Both the position numbers and the translations under genes were made by a program. A DNA stretch of 64,000 bases from Isosphaeraceae bacterium (GTDB taxonomy: Bacteria > Planctomycetota > Planctomycetia > Isosphaerales > Isosphaeraceae): NCBI GenBank assembly GCA_026004735.1, contig BPJS01000001.1, positions 2,170,001 to 2,234,000 of the forward strand, written 5' to 3'. Under the pieces are notes generated by a model. That model saw only the letters and a program-made list of their open reading frames with translations. It was not told the origin of the DNA and made no database searches. Positions 53,868 through 61,413 of this stretch are shown here, piece by piece (positions within the stretch are counted from its first letter, which is position 1; each line of letters begins with the position of its first letter).

Positions 53868-54386
53868 CAGGCTCGCAACCCGCGAGCCTCTCGCGCTCTC
53901 AAACTCAGCCTAGCATCCCGCCCTGCCACCGCCAACGAACCTCGTCCCGATCCGGACCTCCCCAAGGCTTGCCCTCCGCCAACCCAACGCCGTCCTTTTC
54001 GCTCTCCGAGATCCTTCCCCGGCCCCGCGCAGCTTTGCCCGAGCTGGGATCCAACGGGCGGGTCACGGATTGCCCCACGCGTTCACAATCTCGACGGCTC
54101 CATCCTGCCGAATTCGACGGGGCGCCCGTTCGCCGGCTCTGCCTGCGATGCAGACGACCCGCGTTCAACTCGGGCCAGCGGCAGATCACAGACCCGCTGG
54201 GAACAACCCGGTCGACTCGGAGACATCCGGGACCGACCGGTCTCGGATTCACACGGTCTCATCCCGTTGATCCCGTCGGTGGGTTTCGAACACTCGGCAA
54301 GCGCCGGTTCCGGTCGGCTCGCTCGGGCGCTGGGTCGAGGCGGAAGAGGGGGTTGAAACCGTGGTGCGACCGGTGGAGTAATGTCC
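53868..54386. other. Intergenic region between glcD and the Tat-exported phosphatase-like gene
   Basis: 519 bases between divergent genes. No protein-like frame with a start signal and no strong hairpin were found. GGTGGAG at 54372-54378 serves the next start. The region must hold the promoters of both units, but no clear -35/-10 pair stands out. Confidence 0.5.
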
Positions 54387-55580
54387 ATGAGAATCCCTTC
54401 GAGAGCCGAGAGAGCCATGATGGATCGCCGCGATTTTCTGGGGGCCATTGCGGTCGGTCTGACGGCCGGACCGACCGCCCATGCCAACCGTTCGGCGATG
54501 ACTCGGCCCTACGACGGCCGCAACGTGATCCTGATCCGCTTTGGCGGCGGAGTGCGTCGTCAGGAAACCATCGACGCCGACGCCTCGTACGCCCCCTTCC
54601 TCAAAAACGTCCTCGCACCTCAGGGCGTTTTGTTTCCTCAGATGCAGATCACCGATGCTCCGGGCATCGTGACCAGCCATGGCGAAGGCACTCTCAACAT
54701 CCTGACCGGCAAATACGACGTCTATCGCGACATCGACGGCCGGTTGCTCGGCGCGCGGTTCGAGGCCAAAGTCCCGACCCTCTTCGAGGCCCTGCGTAAA
54801 GCCTACGACGTCCCCACGTCGCAGGCCCTGATCATCAACGGCGAGGACCGGATCGACGAAGAATTTTACTCCTTCTCCAACCATCACCTCTTCGGCGTCG
54901 ACTACCGTTCCTCGGTGCTCAGCCTCTATCGCTTCAAGCTCCACCTGCTCCGCCGCGATCTCGAACAAGGCCGATACTCCGGCCGCCAGGAGCCGGAAAA
55001 ACGACAGGAGCTGCGCCGCCTCGAACAGCTCGACCGCCGCGCCCGCGACGTTGCCTTCCGCTCTCCCGAAATCGACCACTTTTGGGACCAGTGGGCCGCT
55101 TACTACGGCCGCTCCGGACTGGTTAACCCCCGCGGCGATCGCCTCCTCTGCGAACTCGCTCTCCGCGCCCTCCGCACGCTCCGACCTCGCCTGATGTTGA
55201 TCAATTTCAACGACCCCGACTATGTGCACTGGGGAAACCCATCCCACTACACCCGTGGTGTCACCATCATCGACGAATCCCTCCAGCGGATTCACCAGGC
55301 CGTCGAGGCGGACGACTTCTACCGCGGCCGCACTGTCTTCGTGGTCGTACCCGACTGCGGCCGGGACAACAACCCTCTGGTCGCCGTCCCCTACCAGCAT
55401 CACTTCAACTCAGCCCACGCCCGACGCATCTTCGCCGTCTTGTGGGGCCCGGGGATTGACCGTGGCCGGATCGTCGATCGGCCCGTCGAACAATGCCAGA
55501 TCGCCGCCACCGTCAGCGCTCTGATGGGCTTCGAGATGCCCTATGCCGAAGGCCAACCCCTCGCCGAAGCGTTCGCATGA
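54387..55580 (+). CDS. Tat-exported alkaline-phosphatase-superfamily protein
   Basis: 397 residues from the ATG at 54387 (GGTGGAG eight bases upstream); ATGs at 54417/54420 are alternatives. Tat signal M-D-R-R-D-F-L-G with a short hydrophobic stretch. The body resembles the alkaline phosphatase/sulfatase fold: VILIRFGGGVRRQETI near the start, TSHGEGTLNILTG (nucleophile region), NFNDPDYVHWGNPSHY (metal Asp/His) and VVVPDCGRDNN plus HHFNSAHARRIFAVLWGPG at the end. Metal-site residues appear kept, but the family is not certain. Coupled to a membrane protein downstream. Confidence 0.7.
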   Translation: MRIPSRAERAMMDRRDFLGAIAVGLTAGPTAHANRSAMTRPYDGRNVILIRFGGGVRRQETIDADASYAPFLKNVLAPQGVLFPQMQITDAPGIVTSHGEGTLNILTGKYDVYRDIDGRLLGARFEAKVPTLFEALRKAYDVPTSQALIINGEDRIDEEFYSFSNHHLFGVDYRSSVLSLYRFKLHLLRRDLEQGRYSGRQEPEKRQELRRLEQLDRRARDVAFRSPEIDHFWDQWAAYYGRSGLVNPRGDRLLCELALRALRTLRPRLMLINFNDPDYVHWGNPSHYTRGVTIIDESLQRIHQAVEADDFYRGRTVFVVVPDCGRDNNPLVAVPYQHHFNSAHARRIFAVLWGPGIDRGRIVDRPVEQCQIAATVSALMGFEMPYAEGQPLAEAFA

Positions 55581-56812
55581 CCTCGCTCGACTGCCCCACG
55601 GAAAACCCCAGACCCGTCGCACCATCGCCGCCTCGGTCCGGCGATCGGGTCGGTCCGGGCGACCTTGTGCTTTCCCTGCTTCGTCTGACAGTCGCCATCC
55701 TTCTCTGCATGCAGCTCCTGACGGCGGTCCTCGTCGTCGGCTGGGTCGCCCGCTGGATGCAACGCACGATTCATCGCGGCTGGTGGCGATCCAGCCCGTC
55801 CCGATCCAGGATCGGCTGGCGGCACTATGCCACCGGACTGCCCGCTTCCTTGCCCCGCGGCCTGACCCCGCGTTGGCTCGTCCACGAGCGGGCACGCGAA
55901 CTTTGGTCGGCTCCCCGCCCGGATGGCCGCCCTGCTCTCTGGCGCACCCGTTTTGCCCGCCTTCCCTTGATCCTATTCGGAAGCCTCGCGGCCAACGCCC
56001 GCGCTGGTCTGACGATACTGCTGGCCACCGCCCTGCTCACCGCCCCCGGCAGCTTCCTCATGCTCGCCGGCTGGCAATACGGCTGGGACATCTCATTCCA
56101 TAAGGTTTACGAGCAGGCATTGATCGGCCGGATCACCTTCCTGATCGGCGCCGCGGCCTTCATCGCGGCGCTGATGTATCTGCCGCTGGCCATCCCCCAC
56201 CTGGCCGTAACCGGCCAGCTACGCGAATTCTTCCGAATTCGCCTGATTCGCCGCCTGAACCGTCACACCCCGCTGGGCCTGACCCTCTATGCCGCCGCCT
56301 TCGTGCTCCTGAGCCTTCCGGGCTACCTGGCCTGGGTCCGGCTCTACACCCTGATCAATGAGCCTGCGCACGCCTGGCTCCAGGACGCCACCACCCAGCA
56401 GATCCAGGCCTTCCGCGAGAGCTACGCCACCAATACGACCCTCCTGATCGCTCCAGCTTATCTGGTCATCCACCTCGTCGCTGCGGCCCTCTATCGCCGC
56501 GCTCTGCCGCGCTGTCTGGTCCGCGAGCCAGCTCTGCGCGCCGAACTCGAGCCTGCACTCGCCCACGGCCTGGAACAACTTGACCTCGTCGAGCCGACGA
56601 CTGGCCGCCTCCGCCTTCCCCTCGTTCGGGCAATCCTGGGAACCGCCCGCAGTGGCTGGGCCACCGCGCTGGCCTGCGCCCGGCTGGCTCTCTGGTCGCT
56701 CCTGGTCGTCCTGATGCTCGTGTCCCAATTCCTTCATGCCCACCCGTTTTGGATCTGGTTCAACCCCTGGCTGCTGGGGCTTCCCTGTGCCCGCTGGTAT
56801 CCCAGCGTTTGA
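55577..56812 (+). CDS. Polytopic membrane protein of unknown function
   Basis: 411 residues from the ATG at 55577, overlapping the previous stop. About six hydrophobic helices (LRLTVAILLCMQLLTAVLVV; LTILLATALLTAPGSFLML; ITFLIGAAAFIAALMYLPLAI; LTLYAAAFVLLSLPGYLAWV; LIAPAYLVIHLVAAALY; LALWSLLVVLMLVSQFL) with a large cytoplasmic segment after the first helix. No transporter motif recognised. Its partner may be the exported phosphatase-like protein translated with it. Confidence 0.7.
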   Translation: MTSLDCPTENPRPVAPSPPRSGDRVGPGDLVLSLLRLTVAILLCMQLLTAVLVVGWVARWMQRTIHRGWWRSSPSRSRIGWRHYATGLPASLPRGLTPRWLVHERARELWSAPRPDGRPALWRTRFARLPLILFGSLAANARAGLTILLATALLTAPGSFLMLAGWQYGWDISFHKVYEQALIGRITFLIGAAAFIAALMYLPLAIPHLAVTGQLREFFRIRLIRRLNRHTPLGLTLYAAAFVLLSLPGYLAWVRLYTLINEPAHAWLQDATTQQIQAFRESYATNTTLLIAPAYLVIHLVAAALYRRALPRCLVREPALRAELEPALAHGLEQLDLVEPTTGRLRLPLVRAILGTARSGWATALACARLALWSLLVVLMLVSQFLHAHPFWIWFNPWLLGLPCARWYPSV

Positions 56813-56856
56813 TCCCCCGGGCCGCCCCGCCGCGGTCTCGAATCCGCAACAGGTCA

Positions 56857-58662
56857 TCACCCGGTCGATTCGCGCCCAGCGCTTGCCGCCAAACCTGGGC
56901 CGCAGGACCGTGGATTCGCCGGATACCAAGCGGCTCGCTCAGGATGGATTCGATCGATCATCTCCAACAGGGGAATGGCGAACCAGACGCTACGATCCCG
57001 AACCCAACCGTTCAGGCCCGACAACCAGACCCGCGCGGCCGCTCGACGCGTCAAGAGTTGACCCACCGTCCGAATGCGACCGGTCCGCAACACGCCCCCC
57101 AGCAGCCGCCGCATCCGGACCCGATTCTCTCGGCTCTGCCACTTCCCTGACCCCGGCGGCAGGTTCTCGGGAATATCGCGGTTTCCCGGATAGGCCGCAT
57201 ACTCGGGCCAGAACATTTCCAGGCAGAGCCGCTGGACGACACGCTGCCCCTTAATCTGCGGGTCGAGCGAGAGCAACAACCGCACATAATCCAGATCGGC
57301 GTAAGGACACACCGCCAGATGCCCCGCTGGCAGCATCTGAAGCAGCCAAGGCGCCATCATCCGTCGGGTTCGCAGAAGCACAAACGCCAGTTCCGCCAGA
57401 TTACGCCTCGGCCCGATCGCCCGCAGGTACGCTCGAAAATCTTCTCGAACCTCTTCCATCTTCGGCCAGACTCCCTGCTGGCATATCTTCTCGAGATTGT
57501 CCGGCAAGCATTCTTGGACAATCAGCTCAAGATCCTGTTCGTGCGATCGGTACAAACCCGGCATGCGATACCCAGGATTGGCGAGCACGTCTCCCATCAG
57601 TCCGTCCAGCACTAGGCACGCCGACCGGGGCAGGGCATCCAAAAGCCTGAGCGCCCAGGTATGCAGCGTCGTCTCCCCATCCACCAGAGCGCACCGCCGC
57701 TGGTCATCCCTGCTGAACGGCCTCCCCCGGGCCGGTTCGATCACCCGGTGCGCGAATTTCAAGTCGGCGGCCATCATCGCCGCATATCGAGCGTCCAGAT
57801 CCCGGTGTTGCTTCTGAAACACCCGAACCGTCAGCGCCTCAAACCGAATCCGGCGCGACCGCAGCGCCGCCAGAATCCGCCGACTGTCATGACCACTCGA
57901 TAACGGTAGCACCACGTCCCGCTTCGCCAGCGCCAAGCTTCGGTCGACCGCCGTCTGAAACGCCCCTTCAACCTCCCGGAGCGCAGCCTCGTCCACCGGC
58001 CGCCGGCCATCGGGCAACGACCCCAGCTCAAACCACGCCGACTCTCGCACACCTCCCCGATCGGCGATCACCCGGCAACCCGCCGGCACACGCTTCACCG
58101 CCTCAACCAGCGCTCGGTCGGCAGCCATGTACCCCGCCTGGAGGATCTGGCTCCACCCCACCAAGTCCGGGCGATCCCCCACGCATTTCAGGTAGCGCAC
58201 ACTCGTCGAAAACGCCACGCCATCCCCATACATCCGGTAATACAACGGCGAAAGCCCGAGCGCGTCGGTCACCAGAACCAGCCGCGACGCGCCAACCTGC
58301 GCCACCGCGAAGACCCCATTCATCCGCCCCTCGGCCGCCCAGCGAATGTCCAGTACCTCCCGCGTGGACGAGTAGCCATGCACAGCCGGCTCCAACAGAT
58401 ACCCGCGGAAGGCTACCGCCTCCTCCCCGGTCGGATCCCGGTGAATCAACCCTGGGCTGCCGGCGATCACCGAAGCCCGCGAACTGATCAGCACCCAGTT
58501 CGGCCCCATCGCCTGCCAAATCGAAACCGTCTCCGGCACCCGAACCGTCACCCGCACGGCTCTGCCTGGATGCCAGTACCCGGCGAAGAATTCATGCGCC
58601 CAGCTTATCCCCGCCGGCTCCGGCGGCGGCAAACGAAACTCAATCGAAAGCGTGTCCGCCAA
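56857..58662 (-). CDS. Asparagine synthase-like (AsnB family) protein lacking the glutaminase Cys
   Basis: 601 residues from the TTG at 58662; a TTG at 58761 is the other option. The N-terminal ~200 residues retain glutaminase-like strands (GRMNGVFAVAQ, VTDALGLSPLYYRM) but not the N-terminal Cys of class II amidotransferases. The synthase half has the ATP-pyrophosphatase loop as LSSGHDSRR (254-262), compared with the usual SGGxDS. This pattern is known from relatives that form amide bonds without glutamine (beta-lactam synthetases, lasso cyclases). It is downstream of the isonitrile-synthase-like gene on the same strand (about 238-base gap). Confidence 0.78.
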   Translation of the reverse strand: MADTLSIEFRLPPPEPAGISWAHEFFAGYWHPGRAVRVTVRVPETVSIWQAMGPNWVLISSRASVIAGSPGLIHRDPTGEEAVAFRGYLLEPAVHGYSSTREVLDIRWAAEGRMNGVFAVAQVGASRLVLVTDALGLSPLYYRMYGDGVAFSTSVRYLKCVGDRPDLVGWSQILQAGYMAADRALVEAVKRVPAGCRVIADRGGVRESAWFELGSLPDGRRPVDEAALREVEGAFQTAVDRSLALAKRDVVLPLSSGHDSRRILAALRSRRIRFEALTVRVFQKQHRDLDARYAAMMAADLKFAHRVIEPARGRPFSRDDQRRCALVDGETTLHTWALRLLDALPRSACLVLDGLMGDVLANPGYRMPGLYRSHEQDLELIVQECLPDNLEKICQQGVWPKMEEVREDFRAYLRAIGPRRNLAELAFVLLRTRRMMAPWLLQMLPAGHLAVCPYADLDYVRLLLSLDPQIKGQRVVQRLCLEMFWPEYAAYPGNRDIPENLPPGSGKWQSRENRVRMRRLLGGVLRTGRIRTVGQLLTRRAAARVWLSGLNGWVRDRSVWFAIPLLEMIDRIHPERAAWYPANPRSCGPGLAASAGRESTG

Positions 58663-58899
58663 TACGACCGCCCCGCCCTGCGCTGGTAACCGCCCCCGAA
58701 CCTTTCGTGGCCCGGACCGCTCATATCCGCACGCGACCCGAGAGCCTCGCCCGACGCACAACCATTCGCGCCTCCCAGAGCAGCCCGCCCTTCGCGGCTC
58801 CCATGCTCTGCGGATTCCGTTGCCTACCCCCCCCCTTGACTCCGCCCGCGACCGCGAGATTCGCGAATCACCCCAGACCGTACGGCCCCCTCCTGCGAC

Positions 58900-59943
58900 T
58901 TAGCCAGAGGCCGCCGGCCCCGACATCCCAACCATCACAACGCCCACCTCCGCGGGAAGCGGCGGTGGCGGATCCAACGACACCCAACGCAGCCGGTCCA
59001 CATTGCGATCAGTCACCAGCACCGGGCGTAGCTCCCCATCGCCATCCAACACCAACCCGACCTGGCCGGCCTGTATGCGCGAGTCGCCTCCTGGAAAGGG
59101 TCGGAAGCACAGAGTCCGGTCCGACGCCCGCTGCGTCAGACGCGGACCCGTAATCCACGGCGCTATCAGCCGATCCGACACCCGACCCGCCGCCCGATAT
59201 CGCGCAACCCGCCACTCGGCCTCCGACCCATCGCACGCCCGCCCCAAAAACCGTTCCACGTTTGCTTTCTCTTGATTCGTGATCGGACCCACTTCCACGA
59301 CCCGCAATTCCCGCTCCACCGCTTCCGCATAATCGCCCCAATCTAAAACCTCAGACTCCACCAGCAGCCCGACCACCCGTTCCAACCTGACCGCCGCAAT
59401 CAACCGACGAAATTGACTCACATACGCCTCAGTCCGCGCGATGGGGATGTCATTGACCGCCCAGGCACACAGATTGTCGATCACAATCCGAAACTCAGCG
59501 CCTGGCAGATAGAACCTCTGAAGCCGATCCAGAAACCGCCCAATTTGTGACAACACAAACCACTCCCCCAGCCCAACCCTAAACATCAACTCGCGCCAAT
59601 CCCGCCTCAAGCTGGCGTGATACCCCCCACCCAGGTCGTAAAACAACACCAGCGGCTCGCCGCGCTCAACCCGACCTCGAAACGCCTCCACAACCGGCCG
59701 GCGATACCCTTCCACCCGGCTCCGTCCCAGGTAGCAGAAGTCCCGATGCGTCAGCAACCCGAACACTCGCTCCGCTACATCGTCTGCCCACCCCGGACCC
59801 AGAGCTGCGACCTCCCTGACCTCGGCCGCCAGACGCGTTATTCCGTAGCCCTTCAGATACGCCGAGACCATCTCACTGAGCCGATCCCGCGCCAGCCACG
59901 GAGACAATCCCTCGCACTCCAGCCCCGCCATCATCGGTTCCAT
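58900..59943 (-). CDS. Possible isonitrile synthase-like (PvcA/DIT1-like) protein
   Basis: 347 residues, with AGGTGG five bases before the ATG. About residues 95-185 follow the order of landmarks in PvcA/Dit1 isonitrile synthases: GEPLVLFYDLGGG, LGEWFVLSQIGRFLDRLQ (compared with LGE-x-LAL-x-RLN), YLPGAEFRIVID, ND at 164-165 (SD in PvcA) and YVSQFRRLI. The remaining parts are family-specific. Similarity is remote and read by eye; if right, the enzyme would make an isonitrile from an amino acid and ribulose-5-phosphate. No Fe/2OG partner gene (PvcB) is seen in the window. Confidence 0.5.
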   Translation of the reverse strand: MEPMMAGLECEGLSPWLARDRLSEMVSAYLKGYGITRLAAEVREVAALGPGWADDVAERVFGLLTHRDFCYLGRSRVEGYRRPVVEAFRGRVERGEPLVLFYDLGGGYHASLRRDWRELMFRVGLGEWFVLSQIGRFLDRLQRFYLPGAEFRIVIDNLCAWAVNDIPIARTEAYVSQFRRLIAAVRLERVVGLLVESEVLDWGDYAEAVERELRVVEVGPITNQEKANVERFLGRACDGSEAEWRVARYRAAGRVSDRLIAPWITGPRLTQRASDRTLCFRPFPGGDSRIQAGQVGLVLDGDGELRPVLVTDRNVDRLRWVSLDPPPPLPAEVGVVMVGMSGPAASG

Positions 59944-60230
59944 GGCTCCACCTCACGGCGTGGAGACTCCCGAGCATCCCGCAACCCCGCTATCATCCTT
60001 CTAGAACAATCGTCGCGTATTGTTCCGTAATATTCAAGTCCGTTCACTTCAAAGTACTCAATGGCTCTCCGTCGCCCGACTGGCCCGCTCCGGCCGATCC
60101 CATCCCCCGTTAGCCCGCCCTCGACCCACTCAGCCACCACGGAACCGTCCTGGTGGTGGGGGATTCCACGAAGGGTCGACAACCGGCTTGCCTAGTTCCT
60201 GATCGGCTTCGCTTAGCTCGATCGAGCCGG

Positions 60231-60280
60231 CATGACCCTAGCTCGTCGGGGGAAACATGACCCTAGGCCGTCGGGGGAAA
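60231..60280. repeat. 25-bp tandem direct repeat, two units
   Basis: Unit 1 is 60231-60255 and unit 2 is 60256-60280; they differ at two adjacent bases. Each unit starts CATGACCCTAG and ends GTCGGGGGAAA. Not part of a recognisable gene. Confidence 0.85.
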
Positions 60281-60638
60281 GGAGACGATTCTTGGGATGG
60301 CTGCCCGGACTGCCACGCCGTCTCCGGTGCCAGTTACAGTCCCCGCTCACTTCGCGTTCCGATCCGCCATGCACTGCGTCTCCGCCGCAGTCAACCGGGA
60401 TGGCCGGCCACCTCGCCTTGCTCACCGAAAGTTGCAGTCTGCCGGCGAAACGCTTCCGCGGGAGCGGATCGCCTCACCGCGTCCGCTGAGGACCTCATCC
60501 GTCCTAACTGCTTGCCCAGCGTCCTCTGTCCAACGCGCGGTTTCTTGATCCCGTCGATCGCGAGAGTCGGCCGCGCGAGCGAACCAACATCGTTTTTTCT
60601 CGTTTTTTTATATTTTGGAATCCACCGCATTTTTGTGT

Positions 60639-60666
60639 TTGCCTGCAAGGCCGATCGCGTTATAAT
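60639..60666 (+). promoter_or_regulatory. Sigma-70-type promoter of the RRM gene
   Basis: A -35 TTGCCT (60639-60644) and a perfect -10 TATAAT (60661-60666) are spaced by 16 bases, just after a T-rich upstream element. Start of transcription is predicted near 60673, giving an untranslated leader of about 125 bases. Confidence 0.7.
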
Positions 60667-60798
60667 CCTGACTGTAGGAATTCGAAGAAGCTCGAGTCTG
60701 CCGTTCCCCTGGTTCGCCGCCTCGCCTGCCTCTCTCGCTTCCCACCGGTTCGGCCGGCCGCATCGGCCTCCTTCGTTTGCGAGAGAGAGCATCTCCTA

Positions 60799-61092
60799 AT
60801 GAGCTGCAAGCTTTACGTCGGCAATTTGAGCTACTCGGTCGACGGTCCCGATCTCGAGGATCTGTTCGCCCAGTTCGGTACGGTCCATAGCGCGCAGGTG
60901 ATCCTGGACCGCGAGACCGGCCGAAGCAAGGGGTTCGGCTTCGTCGAAATGGGCACCCAACAAGAGGCCCAGGCGGCGATCGACGCCCTTCATGACCGCG
61001 AGCACAATGGCCGCCGGCTGACGGTCAACGAAGCGCGGCCCCGCGAGCCTCGCCCGGCACGCGGCCGCGGCTACAGCCGCAACATGTATTGA
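60799..61092 (+). CDS. RRM-domain RNA-binding protein
   Basis: 97 residues. The RNA-recognition motif is complete: RNP2 LYVGNL (5-10), the helix LEDLFAQFG, RNP1 KGFGFVEM (44-51) and the end strand RRLTVNEAR. A short Arg/Gly tail (GRGYSRNMY) may add RNA affinity. Such single-RRM proteins occur in cyanobacteria and planctomycetes and are often induced by cold. The strong promoter, long leader and following terminator give a stand-alone, probably regulated unit. Confidence 0.93.
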   Translation: MSCKLYVGNLSYSVDGPDLEDLFAQFGTVHSAQVILDRETGRSKGFGFVEMGTQQEAQAAIDALHDREHNGRRLTVNEARPREPRPARGRGYSRNMY

Positions 61093-61123
61093 TTCAGGCC
61101 CGGTTCCTTGGTCTGACGTAAGC

Positions 61124-61163
61124 CCTGGACACGTCGGCATTCCCGCGTGTCCAGGCCGCTTTT
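61124..61163 (+). terminator. Intrinsic terminator of the RRM gene
   Basis: CCTGGACACG (61124-61133) pairs perfectly with CGTGTCCAGG (61146-61155), 12-base loop, followed within four bases by TTTT (61160-61163). It begins 31 bases after the stop. Confidence 0.75.
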
Positions 61164-61190
61164 CATTCACCTTGTCCGGCAGGCCGCGTT

Positions 61191-61370
61191 GTGAAGTCGG
61201 TCCCCGTTCCGGTCAATCCTCGTCCCCGCTGTCCAATCTGCCGCTGGCCGGTCTACTCTCCAGCGGGGATCCATCCTCAGTGTGCCGTCAAGGCCGCCGA
61301 GGCCGCTCCGCCCCACAAATCGGGCATTTCCACCCCGCCGAAGGCTGGTTCCGCCGATCCTCCGATCTAG
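61191..61370 (+). CDS. 59-residue zinc-ribbon-like protein
   Basis: The GTG at 61191 opens a frame to the TAG at 61368-61370. The protein holds a C-P-I-C pair (residues 14 and 17) and H-P-Q-C (His28, Cys31), spaced as a treble-clef/zinc-ribbon site, and then a helix-like AVKAAEAA. The rest is Pro-rich. Such short C-x2-C...H-x2-C proteins would bind zinc and could act on nucleic acid or protein partners. It has no strong ribosome-binding site (GGCAGG at a distance) and sits between the RRM terminator and the isomerase-like gene, so its expression is uncertain. Confidence 0.5.
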   Translation: MKSVPVPVNPRPRCPICRWPVYSPAGIHPQCAVKAAEAAPPHKSGISTPPKAGSADPPI

Positions 61371-61413
61371 CCGCGGAGGAATCCGCGCAACTTCGCCGCC
61401 CTGGGTCTTTCGC

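Larger units (their letters stand above)
59944..60798. other. Gene-poor region with repeat and promoter
   Basis: 855 bases. Frames here look like chance openings. The stretch contains a 25-bp tandem repeat (60231-60280), a T-rich AT island (60590-60640), the promoter at 60639-60666 and the leader of the RRM gene. Nothing else recognised. Confidence 0.6.

Noticed and set aside
58663..58761. Extension of the asparagine-synthase-like protein to a TTG start that would give Met-Cys at the N-terminus
   Set aside because: A Cys at position 2 would suit a glutaminase, but the following residues (VGRGSR) do not match the CGI motif, so it appears coincidental.
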